Assembly: GCA_002900995.3 (NCBI GenBank)
Contig: CM035306.1
Coordinates: forward strand, 1,302,001 to 1,366,000
Direction of reading: 5' to 3'
Source of the DNA: Ganoderma boninense
Lineage: Eukaryota > Basidiomycota > Agaricomycetes > Polyporales > Polyporaceae
Length of the DNA: 64,000 nt
Made by a program: the position numbers and the translations under genes. The notes beneath the pieces were generated by a model, which was given only the letters and a program-made list of their open reading frames with translations, was not told the origin of the DNA and made no database searches. Below, piece after piece: positions 1-10,724 of the stretch (positions are counted from its first letter, which is position 1; each line of letters begins with the position of its first letter).

Positions 1-2497
1 AACAACCCCGCACTTATTCGAACAATCGCGACCCCACCACCTGCAGACGTTTTTGTCCTGATTAGGGGCAGCGCAAATGTGATCCAACAGGGGGCTCTGT
101 CACTTACCTGCTCGCACACCGAAGCCGCGTCGTCGATGCGTCTTCCTATCTGGATCCTACTGTTCTGGGAAGCTGTAGTCCGCCTCCGTGCTCCCGACGG
201 CCCATACACGCTTTGGAAAAGGGCAGAAGAACGACTGCGTCAGCGTCGGAAGATCTGGAACACGAAGCAGCCGAAAGAAGCACGAACCATCATCGATGAC
301 ATCTTCTCGAAGCTGGCACTCTTGCAGTGGGGTGGGACCATCGAAGGTTTCGACAATCCAGAGCCTGTGGAAAGCCTGGCAAAGTATGCCCTCCGCGACT
401 GGCTTACTGACGTGCAAGAAAACCAGATGCTCGATCTTCTTCGCATCGCAGTCCTCCGAGATCCAAACGGCCACCGCATCGAGGTCGAGAACTTGGCTTT
501 CTGGAAGTTTCTTCAGTCAGCATTCACGCAACGGATGGATGGGACATACCAAACGGGCCGCTACTTCGTCCGGCCCCGTGGCCTCGGTGATGCGCTTGTG
601 AAGGGAGAGAGGGATGTTGTCGGGATGTTGATCAACCTGGAGAACACCCACTGGGTGGCAGCGGCGGTAGACTTTCGTGCGTCCACTATCTTTTATGGTG
701 ATTCAATGGAGGCGACTTGCGAACCAAATCCGGATGTGCGGAACGTCTTGAACTGGTGGGTAACCACCCACGCACGGTGCGCATTTACCTGGAAACCCCT
801 ACCCATCACCCATCAGCCAGAAGACGACACCTTTTCCTGTGGACTCCTGAGCTGGAATGCCCTTGCACATCACCTTCTACCCAGTCACCACCCTCTCGCT
901 GATGCGCATGCGCTCGAAGATGGCCGACTGGCGGTCATGCACAAAGTTTTGCAACGCCACCTAGACGAAGTAAGCATGTGGAACTCCTCTAGGCAAACAA
1001 ACACTCACGTTTGCCTGTGTCAGGTATCGCTGCATTGGTGTTCTGCAAGCCCGAAGCGCAGTGATCATGATCCCGTTCCCAGTGACGTAACCGGTGCACC
1101 GCTACCCATTTCAAGTTCTCCATCACGTCGATCTCCCTCCCCACTATCGCGAGCGGCAGCCAAGGGCCGTGCATTCATTCAGAGGCTTCGCTTGTCTCCA
1201 TCCCCACCCAGGTCGTTGTGCGAAGTGTCCCCTGCTCGTTCCAGCACCGATGTCTCGATGTCCTCACAGACAGGCCCATCCACTCATACCTCACCTGCAG
1301 CTTCGCCTCCACCATCGGATGCCTCCTCACGCAGGTCATCTGAAAGCTATGATCAGTTGTTCCGAATGGACTCGTCATCCGCATCGTCGTCGGACTCACA
1401 CTCATCACTACTCATGGTGCCACCAGTTTCTGCGCCTGGTGCTCCGTCCTCAGCTCCATTGGCTCCTGGTCTTCCACCTCCCCTGCCTGCGCCACACAGA
1501 ACCAGCCGAGAACCTGCCCAGAAACCGTCTGATGTGTCTCAGGGTTCGACGAAGCTGTCAGTCAAGTCATCAATCAGGCTCGCGCTTGATCGAACCAAGA
1601 CAGGAAGCAAACCTTACGGCTTGATGAATTTCTTCAGCAAGTGTACGCCAGCGGAGTATCGCGAGCAGACCAAACGGGCGTCCGAAGAGGCTGCACTCCA
1701 GCTGGAAAAAGACGCTGACCTAGAGGTGAAGATTCAGCGACGCGAGGAGCAGAAACGGAAGGAGAGTCAGAACGCGAGGCAGCAGAAGCATCGAGATTCA
1801 GTTCGCAAGCAGGAGATCACTGCTGGAACGCGTGATGCAAACGGAAAGCGCGTCAAGCAGGCTACTCCGCTGACAGATGTGCTGAGAGACACAGCTGTAC
1901 AGCGCTCCACGCCTTCGAACCCAACCAGCATTACAGACACGCATACGCCACACACCAACGATCCTGCTGCATGCACGACCGACAAGCAGCTCGCACTGTC
2001 AGCCACAGTCTCAGCACCCTCGACTACGCCGGCACAGACCACTGTCCCTTCGAAGACTCAACGTCGTCCGGTTGCACCAGGCAAGGCCAAGCTCGCCGAG
2101 GCCTCGCGCCCTGGGCGCGCTATCAAAAGGGCTGTGAAGGACGTGAGGAAGGGACCTGCAGGTCGCAAACGGAAGCACGACGCTCAGTCAGCGGTCTACG
2201 TCAACTGGCACTCACCTCTTCTCTGGCCTGACATCGCCAAGGCCGCGCGACACCCTGCAGTCGGCCCCAATTGGAGCGTTACGGAGATGCTCCGCGTCCT
2301 CATGCGCATGAAGCCAGAGACTTACCAGTTCTTGTCGCGCTCATCCGTCGAGGGTTGGATTGACCGTTCTGCTTCTCGACCTCGGTGGTCTGATGAGGCG
2401 CTCTGTATGGCGGAGGCCAGGCACATGCAACGGGCCCACGGTGGCTTCTCTGGCTATCTGGCAGGGTACCCTGAGGTTGTTGACACGATCATTCACC

Positions 2498-2505
2498 GGC
2501 TGCAG
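2498..2505. repeat. 8-bp target-site duplication, left copy
   Basis: GGCTGCAG here matches 2953-2960 exactly, on the two sides of the MITE. Keeping only one copy restores the transposase frame. Confidence 0.9.
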
Positions 2506-2952
2506 TAAGGCTGAGCATGGATCCAGCTCACTTTGCAGATCGATCCGCAAAATCCGGAGCTGTATCCGCAATGAGCTGTATCCGCGGATCCAGCTCATTG
2601 CAGCTCCAGATCGCTGCAGCTCTGGATCGAGGCAATAGGAAAAATCTAGATAATCCACGGATCGACAAAGTTGTAAACTAGAGCCTTTGAACACCTTCAT
2701 GCATTAGAATTCTGCATGTTTAGCAGTATTTAGGCAAGAAAAGTAGTTAGACAACAAGATATATGTCAGAGACATATGATCTTTGCAAAAAAACCTGCGG
2801 ATTATCCGTGATCCGGATCCGTTTGATCCGGATCCGCACTGATCCGGAGCCGTGGATCATGATCCGCACAGCTCTGGATCAAGCCTTAAAAATGCCCTCG
2901 ATCCGCGGATTCAGCTCTGGATCAGCCATGGATCGAGCCATGCTCAGCCTTA
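2506..2952. mobile_element. hAT-like MITE, 447 bp
   Basis: The ends are a perfect 15-bp terminal inverted repeat: TAAGGCTGAGCATGG at 2506-2520 and its reverse complement at 2938-2952. The host octamer GGCTGCAG directly flanks both ends. The interior is full of GATCC/GGATC words in both orientations (for example around 2519-2632 and 2814-2934), like the subterminal repeats that transposases bind. It encodes no transposase, so it is non-autonomous. An 8-bp target duplication is the hAT signature, hence the class call. The insertion supplies the TAA stop at 2506-2508 that ends the upstream frame. Confidence 0.88.
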
Positions 2953-2960
2953 GGCTGCAG
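2953..2960. repeat. 8-bp target-site duplication, right copy
   Basis: Identical to 2498-2505. The host codons resume at 2961. Confidence 0.9.
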
Positions 2961-4455
2961 GCTCTCCGAAATGCTCACGCACCACTTACCTTGGTTACCG
3001 TCCGTGGAATCGTCGTGGCGACCATCCTTCGAATGGCTCCTGAGATCTTCGAGAGGAAGGGACCGGATGGGAAGCCATTTCGCTGCTCTGACACGTTCCT
3101 CCGTCGCTTCCTGCATGAACGAATGCATTGGTCAGAACGCCACTCTACTAGAGACGGAAGAAAGTTGCCGAAGGACTGGGAGGAGAAGTGTACGAAGGCA
3201 ACCCTACGTCTCGTTCACGACATCAAGGAGTACGACATCCCATCGGAACTTTACGTGAACACCGATCAAACCAACATGGTGTACGCGCAAGGTACTAAAC
3301 TGACATGGGCGCCGACAGGGAGCACTCAGGTCTCTGTTCTCGGCACCGAGGAGAAGCGGGCCGTGACGGTCTGCGTGTCAGTTGCTAACAGCGGAGTCTT
3401 GCTCCCCTTCCAAGCAATCTACGTCGGCGAAACACATAAATCCACACCCTCAAACCACGCGGACCACTATGCGGAAACTATCGAGGCTGGCTTCCGCTAT
3501 GAGTACGGTGGCTCATCGTACTGGTCGAACCAACGCACGATGCGGGCTCTCGTGGACGACATAATTGCTCCGTACTTTGCAAAGGTGCGGAAGGAGCTCG
3601 ACTATCCCACTGACCACAAGGCGATCTGGCAGATCGACGTGTGGTCAGTACATCGCTCGGAGGAATTTCGTACCTGGCTCTCTGGTCACCATCCGTCCAT
3701 CCTCGTTCACTTCGTTCCTGGTGGGTGCACTGGCGTTCTCCAGGCCTGCGACGTCGGCATCCAGCGGATCTTGAAACATTCACTGAAGCGTTCATACCAC
3801 GAGGACGTGGTGAACGAGATGTTGTCGCAGCTTGACGATGGGATGGAAACGCTCGAGACCTCGAAGAAGCGCGGGGTTCTGCGAAACCGGAGCGTCGGTT
3901 GGTTGTGGCGGGCATACCAAACACTGAACAAGCCAGATGTCATCAAGAAGGTAAGCCTTCGTCTAGGAGGTGAATACTGAAGATAACTCACTAACTGTTT
4001 TAAAGGCGTTCGAATTGTGCCGGGTTGGGACGTTGAACCTCTCCTACAGCTGCCTAACCAGCAACGAAAGCCGGGCGAAGCTACGGGAAGCGAAGGCGAG
4101 CGACGCAGCCTTCCGAAAAGAGCTTGAGGAGCACAACCAGTACCACAACATGCGAGAAGAAGATGGACAAGCCGAGGACCAGCCAGATGACTGGGTGGGC
4201 GAGGACGACGCAGACCTTCCGTGTGAGGTTGTTGTCGCTCATGTGGTAAGTGGCGCGATTCCATTGGGAGTGATGGTGTCGGAATCTGGAGCTCTCGTGT
4301 CGTCTGCTGCTGCCGAGGTCCTAGAGGTGAGGGAGGAGGCGGAGGACGAGATCGTGTTCGCTGGTGAGGTGGCAGAAGAGTTTGGTCGTGGGAAAAGGAA
4401 GCGGACAAAGCGCGACTTGTCGAAGTTTAACATGGAGCACTTCTGGGAGCATTAG

Positions 4456-4660
4456 TCACCCGCTTGCGAGCTTCCCTAGGCAGTGTATTGAGTGGAAAAC
4501 GCTGTTGCGCATGTATTGAGGGCATAGTTACGCTACAAAGACGAAAAATGGCTAACGGTCCTCAGGTTTGACATGGCCACCTGTGACCCGTTACAAGCGC
4601 CCAAGATCCGGCGGATCGACTGGCCGGTGACCCGTGACATGTCGGATTGAGTGATTTAGT
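4456..4660. other. 3' flank of the DDE element, no gene seen
   Basis: This is noncoding sequence between the transposase stop and the retrotransposon fragment. It has two copies of a GTGACCCGT-like word about 50 bp apart (near 4583 and 4627), which may be subterminal repeats of the DDE element. The junction with the Gypsy fragment lies near 4655-4661. No terminal inverted repeat can be fixed because the element's left end is not in the window. Confidence 0.4.
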
Positions 4661-5020
4661 ACAGTAGGCAACCTGGCATACGAACTCAAACTCCCAAAGG
4701 ACCTCACGATGCACCCGGTATTCCATGTATCCTTGCTACTCCCACACAAAGAGAGCGAACTCCCTGGTCGACACCCACCTGAACCGGCTCCCATCGAAGT
4801 AGAAGGAGAGGAGGAGTACGAAGTTGAAGCAGTACTAGAGTCCCGCCGCTATGGGCGGTGGAAGAAGCTGCAGTACCTCGTCCACTGGAAGGGATGGGGC
4901 CCTGAGCAAGACAGCTGGGAAGACGCAGCAGACCTGAGCAACGCACCACTGGTAGTAAAGAAATTCCATTCGACACACCCAGAGGCCCCCGGTCCCCTCA
5001 ACAAGAAAACTCGGTCGTGA
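4661..5020 (+). pseudogene. Ty3/Gypsy integrase C-terminus with chromodomain, 5'-truncated
   Basis: The frame opens at 4661, just after a stop and without its own start. It reads through the typical post-integrase segment (VGNLAYELKLP, then MHPVFHVSLL) into a chromodomain with the YLVHWKGWG...DSWE core at about 4876-4922. It ends in a short basic tail at 5020. This is the C-terminal end of a chromovirus Pol polyprotein; the chromodomain of such elements targets integration to heterochromatin. Protease, reverse transcriptase, RNase H and the integrase core are missing upstream, where DDE-element sequence lies instead. A purine-rich tract (near 5035-5043) and an LTR follow directly, so this is a genuine 3' end of a retroelement. 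Confidence 0.88.
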
Positions 5021-5046
5021 GGGCACGACCCTTAGGAGGGGGGTAC

Positions 5047-5516
5047 TGTTACGAACACCCCGTTTAGCGCCTACCTTAGCGCCCAGGTTTCCTTTCTCGA
5101 TTAGTTTACGTCCAATGTCGTCCTCGTCGTCCTCCATAGCATTGTAAACCCTCCGCATTGTTTCCAAGTACAATAGCCCCTGTCTCCCCATTGTCCCCCT
5201 GTTGTTTCCCGTCGCTATTGTTCCCTACACCATTGTTCTCCCTTTCCGTTCCCGCGACCGTAGTTACCATTGTACTCCATTCCCATGGACCTGCACATGT
5301 ATATAAGGACTGTAGCCTGCTACCTGGGGACTCTAGTTTCGACCTCTTGTCCCCAGGTGAGCCCCACTGTATTTCCCTTGTAGATACTTCACTCAATACA
5401 CTCTTGTCCCCAGCCTGACTGTCGAGCCTTGCTCCACTCTCGCTGCACAAGCGCTCGTCGACACCCTTGCTCGTCTCGTAAGCCTCCCTGATCTTACTCG
5501 ACAGCCAGTCGTAACA
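5047..5516 (+). repeat. Gypsy 3' LTR, 470 bp
   Basis: It starts TGTTACG (5047-5053) and ends CGTAACA (5510-5516), a perfect 7-bp inverted repeat of the TG...CA type. It sits just after a G-rich polypurine tract and the chromodomain stop. It contains a TATA box at 5300-5307. The 5' LTR is absent from the window, so the target duplication cannot be checked; the 3' flank is AGAGT. Confidence 0.85.
5300..5307 (+). promoter_or_regulatory. TATA box in the LTR
   Basis: TATATAAG lies about 250 bp into the LTR, where a Gypsy U3 promoter is expected. Transcription would start some 25-35 bp downstream, near the U3/R border. This is inferred from motif and position only. Confidence 0.5.
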
Positions 5517-5569
5517 AGAGTAGGTTGGAATCAAGGCTGACACAGCCAACAGAGGTTACTTAGTTTAAG

Positions 5570-5648
5570 ATCGGGGTTACGCCACGTGACTAGTATCGGG
5601 GTTGCGGCACGCCACTGTAGTATCGGGGTTGCAACCCGCGGCTAGTTT
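5570..5648. repeat. Three ATCGGGGTT repeats upstream of the Plavaka gene
   Basis: The word ATCGGGGTT recurs at 5570, 5595 and 5622, giving three units of about 25-27 bp with similar following sequence (ACGCCACG, GCGGCACG, GCAACCCG). The array lies 90-170 bp before the Plavaka start codon and fits transposase-binding subterminal repeats. The third copy is partly palindromic (GGGGTTGCAACCC). Confidence 0.6.
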
Positions 5649-5735
5649 GAATTTGACTCTCCGCGCACCTATCACGCTGTACGCCTCCTCTGAACTATTT
5701 ACTTATTCACATAACATCTCCCCTTCGTCCTCCTC

Positions 5736-8700
5736 ATGGCGTCTAAATCTAGAAAGAAAGGCTGGAAAGCAGCCCGGCAGAAGACCGAGGAATGCGCAGG
5801 GTGCAAAGTCCGGTTCACGGTCAACGGCTACTTCCACCACCTGCAGCAAACTCATAAAGCAGCCTGCATCGCTGTTCGCGACGCTGACAAGCATTACCGA
5901 CCATCCCGTTCCGAACGCGACTCCTCCAGCTCTCGCGTTTCCACGCCCCCAACCCCTCCATCGCATTCCTCAGACCGATTTGAATCGGACAAAGATCTGC
6001 GCGAGGGCTCTTCGGAGCCTCAGGCGTTCCAAGGCAACTTCTTTGGCGACTACGCACCCTCGGACTTTGAAGACTTCGATGAATACGAAGGCCACGCAAA
6101 CGCGGATGACGCGGAGGATGAGAACGAGGCCGAGGATGAGGTGGAGGATGAGGTGGACAGTGGATTGGATGGGTTGGCGGATCGTGTCGAAGACGACAGC
6201 GCAGGTGACGAAGAAGACGGCGCCGAAGAGGAGGAAGACGCGCAGAATTTTCAAGAGGAGGGCTCATGGGAGCCGCCTCCTGTAGAAGGCAACCCCCATA
6301 GCGATCGCAGCCTCGATGGATCGCCTCCCGAGTTGACAGACAAGACGTCGACCTCTCACAGGGCGCGAACAGCGCGACAACGTACGGAAGAGCAACTTCG
6401 TGCGAAGACCTTCGTCGTTCCGTTCCCCAGTCCCCATGCCGGCTCTCCGTCCTCCCGCAAGGGTTGTTCGGCTTACGACGACTACCAGGCGGACGGTGAT
6501 CCTGACGGACAAAACCCGTACCATCCATTCACGGCGCGAATCGATTGGGAGATCGCACGATGGGCGAAGATGCGTGGTCCGGGTTCAACGGCTGTGTCTG
6601 AGCTTCTTGCTATCAAGGGAGTAAGTATCCTCACAATCACTCACGTTGTTTTCAGGCTTAATTTGTGCAGCTTGTACAGATGCTTGGGCTTTCGTTCAAG
6701 AATTCACGAGAACTCGACATCATCATCGACAACAACCTCTCCTCCGGCCGCCCGCGATTTGTGCGTAGGGAGATCAAGGTTGCGGGTGAAATCTTCGAGG
6801 TCTTTTACCGTGATGTCATTCAATGCATCCGCGCTTTGTACGGGGATCCAGAATTTGCTGGGATCCTTGTCTTTACGCCCGAGCGCCATTACGCGGACCC
6901 CGACCACACGACGCGTGTGTACTTCGACATGCATACGGGTCGCTGGTGGTGGGAAACACAGGTATGCAGCATGGCAGTATTGCATTGCTTGATAGCCGCT
7001 AATACCCTCGCACCTGCAGAAAGAGCTCGAGAAGAGAAAGCCCGGCGCGACGATTATACCTATCCTCATCTCCTCTGACAAAACCCAGCTCACTCTCTTC
7101 GGCAACAAGACAGCCTACCCAGTCTACTTGACTATTGGAAACCTCCCGAAGGACGTGCGCCGAAAGCCTTCACGACGCGGTCAGATACTCCTCGCCTACC
7201 TCCCGACCTCCCGCCTCGAGCATATCACCAACAAAGCTGCTCGCCGTCGCGTCAACGCCAACCTTTTTCATGCATGCCTTTCTATGATCCTCAAGCCTCT
7301 CATCAAGGCTGGCATTCACGGCATCAACGTTGTCGGTGGCGACGGAATCTCTCGACGAGGACATCCAATCTTGGCGATGTACATTGGCGACTATCCCGAA
7401 CAGCTCCTAGTCACCTGCTGCAAGAACGGAACCTGCCCCAAGTGCGACATCGCTCGTACAGACCTCGGCGACAACCCCGAACCCGATCGCCCACTGCGTA
7501 ACCTCACGGAAATCCTGACCGTGCTTGGGGAGGTGGACGGGACTGCGACTGCATTCTCCCGTGCATGTCGCGAGGCGGGCATCAAGCCAGTGCGCCATCC
7601 TTTCTGGGAGAAGCTGCCCTACGTCAACATATTTTTGTCGATTACTCCTGACATCTTGCATCAGCTGCATCAAGGCGTCATCAAACACGTTCTCACCTGG
7701 CTCAAGGCTGCATATGGCGCTGCGGAGCTCGACGCGCGCTGTCGACGTCTGCCCCCAAACCATCAGATACGTCTCTTCCTGAAGGGTATCACAACTCTTC
7801 AGCGAGTTACTGGCAAGGAGCATGCACAGATATGTCGCTTTGTTCTGGGTCTCATCATTGGCTTACCCCTTCGCGGGGGTTTCTCGCCCGTTCGGCTGGT
7901 GCGCGCCGTGCGTGCTATTTTGGATTTCCTCTATCTCGCTCAGTATCCTGCCCACACTTCTGAGACGCTCAGTCAGCTCCGCGCTGCACTCCAGCGTTTC
8001 CACGCCAACAAGGCCATCTTCGTAGACCTGGATATCCGGCAGCACTTTCACTTCCCTAAACTCCATTCCCTCGACCACTATGTCAACTCCATCAAGTTAT
8101 TCGGAACAACGGATAACTACGACACTCAACACACCGAGCGACTGCACATTGACTTCGCAAAAGAGGCATATCGCGCCACAAACTGCAAGGATGAGTATCC
8201 ACAGATGACACTCTGGTTAGAGCAGCGCGAGAAGATCCTTCGCCACGATGCTTACATAGCGTGGCGTCTCCGACAGGCAACCAAGCACCGAGAGGAGTCC
8301 GAGTCATCAACGCCTCCAACCTCCCCCAGTGCTCCTTCTGCCCGTCACCGAGTTTCCCAGTGTTCTGCCATCTCGGCCACCGGAGCTCCCCAGTCTCCCA
8401 CACTCACTCAGATCAAGATCGCAAAATGGCCAACCATCAAAGCACTCCAATTCACGATCGCCGAGACCAGCTATGGCGCCAAGTACCTCCGGGATGCCCT
8501 CGCTCGCTTCGTCGTCAAGTATCGCAACCCAGCGCTTATGCCTCTTCAAGTAAAGCATGCTGCTCGGGACGTCCACTTTCGTTTCAACCATTTCCCTGCC
8601 TTCCATCGCATCAAGTTCATCTTGGAGGATGCACAACGCCTCGGGATTATGGAAGGAATTCACGACGCCGCTCATGCACGCCCGGCCCGGAAAGACCGGC

Positions 8701-9381
8701 AGGGGTGTTGGAAAAACCGTCGGAGGTCGAGCTGAGCAGCAAAAGCGAGTGGAATTCCGGTTGTCCTGTACGTCGTCGTGGTACAGAGGCAAACGGATGA
8801 ACTACAAAAATGTACAATCCCGCTCTGTATCGTACGTCGGAAAGTCCCGGCGAGCAAGCGCTCGCTTGCTCAAAATCCACGTTCCAACAAGGGGAGGCAA
8901 GTTCCAGCACGGTTTGACACAGTGATCGTGAATCAGGGAACGGGGGGGCCAACGGGTGTAGAAGGTAAGTAGTATATTGTGCTATCTATGCTTGCATGAT
9001 GAGTATTGACTGTATTTTTCCTAGGGTATCGGGCAGGCCGTCTTCGACTAGTCTTTGCACTTCCACGACGTGCATGCAAGGAGCTTATGCCTGACGTCAT
9101 AGCACCTGGCGCCCTTGCCTATATCGAGTGGTACACACCATTCAAGGAACCTGATCGTACGCACGGTATGTATAAAATCTCGCGGACCCGCAATGGCCGG
9201 GATGAGGTTGTTGGCGAAGTTGTAGAGGTACGAAATATTCGTCGTAGTTGTCACTTGATTCCAGCATGCGGTAGCGTGGTTCCCCGGTCCCGTACAAGTA
9301 GTACTTAATGTTCTAGATTCTTGTGATGATTACTGGCTCAATGTGTTTAGTGATCAACATATATATATGAGCCTCTTTTGA
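5736..9381 (+). pseudogene. Plavaka-type DNA transposase, interrupted and frameshifted
   Basis: Exons are 5736-6620, 6671-6961, 7020-8964 and 9025-9381. The N-terminus has a C2H2-like finger (CAGCKVRF...HHLQQTH) and a long acidic stretch. The core carries family hallmarks: LLAYLPTSRLEHI, GINVVGGDGISRRGHP, the CCKNGTCPKCD cysteine cluster, and a C-terminal SxIRRSxHLIP-like segment. Plavaka elements are basidiomycete cut-and-paste transposons related to CACTA/KDZ types. Two lesions disable this copy. A 184-bp insertion at 8706-8889 adds a stop at 8733-8735, although removing it restores the frame exactly. Near 9301-9309 a one-base shift separates ...SRTSS from NVLDSCDDYWLNVF, which ends at 9381. 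The family call is from recognised motifs. Confidence 0.85.
8706..8889. mobile_element. Solo-LTR-like insertion, 184 bp
   Basis: The element begins TGTTGGAA and ends TTCCAACA, a perfect 8-bp inverted repeat of TG...CA type. It is flanked by AGGGG at 8701-8705 and 8890-8894. A 5-bp target duplication with TG...CA ends is the signature of LTR-retrotransposon integration, so this is probably a very short solo LTR (TRIM/SMART size class) rather than a DNA MITE. Without it, codons read ...KDRQG then RQVPARFD in the same frame. The insert plus duplication is 189 bp (divisible by three), so it disrupts the gene by its internal stop codon. Confidence 0.82.
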
Positions 9382-9858
9382 GACAATTTATCCAGCTCGT
9401 CTTCGCCACTCATATGTTAGCGTTATATAGCTGCTATTAGCATTCCAATACCATTCTACAATTGGATTATCTCATATTACACTGTACTTCATTGCCGGTG
9501 TACATATTACAGCTATTAACATGCTACTAATAGTAACTTAGCGCGGAATAGTGTCGGTAGTGTTAATTGTTAAGGGGGGTTTTTCCTGATGTGACCGAGC
9601 AACCATCTACTCAGGACCGGGATACCCTTCAAAAGGGCCAGGGGTTCCAGCGCAGCACTCCAACTTTGAGCTAATACTGGTTACCTGTTACATCTCGAGG
9701 GCCCGCCGTGCGATAGCCCCCCCCCCCCTCGCCCTCGCTGATCGGCCGTACCAACCTGTCCCACTCCTACTCCTGATACGCGCGTACCAGCCTCGTCTAG
9801 CCACCATCCTTTCATTCACTCGACCCTGACTGTGTTGCACCACATCGCAACGCACGAA
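9382..9858. other. AT-rich 3' flank of the Plavaka element, no gene
   Basis: From 9382 to about 9590 the sequence is AT-rich with TATATA runs and no coding frame, as expected of a transposon 3' end. It then returns to host-like composition, with a run of 12 C at 9717-9728. No right-end inverted repeat matching the left flank could be fixed by eye. Confidence 0.45.
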
Positions 9859-10724
9859 ATGGCCCTCCCTATTGTTGAATTCGCCATTGCGCCGGCCACT
9901 GAGGCCTTCCGCGCGAACCCTCGTGACACGGCTCTCACAGGGCCTCTCATGGAGATCATGAAATCTTGCGAGGGCATGATGAGGTTCGTCCTGACAACCA
10001 TCTTCCCGGCCTGCACCTCTCGCACCGCTGACCTCATGCGACATACTTCTTCTCCAGCGCAACCCTGGGTCTTCAGCATGAAGACAAGACCTCTACATAT
10101 ATCGTCGTAAGTGAGTGCTGAGCATTTGCTGATTCACCCAGGAAGAGCCATCCATCCATGATCTCGGGGCTGACACAACGCTGCTCACGCGCAGCGTGGC
10201 GCTCACTGGACGACCACAAAACGCTCATGAACGACCCCGTCAAGTACCCGCAGGTCGGCAAGGCACTCGAGGCTATTCTCGACCTGCAGGCGATCTCCAT
10301 GTTCCACTGTGCATTCACAAGCGAGCCGTATAAGGCTCTGCAGGCCCCCGTCGTCGAGATAGTGACGATCACGCTGCACAAGGGCGAGTCCAAGGACGCG
10401 CTCGAGGGCCTCCTGGAGGAGCTCGCCCAGCTGGTCAATGCCTCGCCCCGGAGTCGGGGGCCGTTTCGGCGGCGTGGGGTCCGCTTGTGGAGAAGGACGA
10501 TATGCTTTGCATGCCCATTGGGTGGACTAGTGTTGAGGTGAGTGGGCCTGGGCCGGGCTTCCAACTGTTTACTTTTTTGCATCGAGGCCCTAACCCACCT
10601 GTCGGATCTGTTTGCATGATAGGCCCATCGGACGTTGGTCAAGACCCGGTCGGACGTCCACGCAGTCATTGAGAAGGTTAAGGCTATATCGACGGTCGAC
10701 GTGAAGCATGTCGCTCTTGCATGA
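9859..10724 (+). pseudogene. ABM-like (antibiotic biosynthesis monooxygenase fold) gene, probably decayed
   Basis: Several segments resemble fungal small proteins with a tandem dimeric alpha/beta-barrel (ABM) fold. The start MALPIVEFAIAPATEAF is at 9859. WRSLDDHKTLMND...YPQVGKALEAI is near 10199, followed by APVVEIVTITLHKGES. AAWGPLVEKDDMLCMPIGW lies after a one-base frame change at about 10440-10451. A clean intron at 10538-10622 leads to the last exon (AHRTLVKTRSDV...VKHVALA) ending at 10724. The stretch 9985-10196 could not be assembled into convincing exons. Either the gene is decaying or the sequence has an indel. Identity is by resemblance and the substrate is unknown. Confidence 0.45.

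Larger units (their letters stand above)
79..4455 (+). pseudogene. Ulp1-protease/DDE_1 transposase gene, split by a MITE
   Basis: This was one transposase reading frame. Residues about 100-270 look like a Ulp1 (C48) cysteine protease core, with a candidate triad His191 (in NTHWVAA), Asp208 (YGDSM) and Cys254 (FSCG). A Ser/Pro-rich, then Lys/Arg-rich linker follows, then a DDE_1 domain. Numbered from the ATG at 2763, its acidic residues are Asp168 (VNTDQT), Asp292 (WQIDVW) and Asp330 (QACDVG). A 55-bp intron lies at 3951-4005 and an acidic tail ends at 4455. The frame is cut after codon 2503-2505 by the MITE at 2506-2952. Removing the MITE and one target copy rejoins the frame exactly at 2961, so the first 66 codons read from 2763 are MITE sequence. 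An in-frame 54-bp intron at 970-1023 is possible. The 5' end may lie outside the window. The domain calls rest on motif recognition. Confidence 0.8.
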
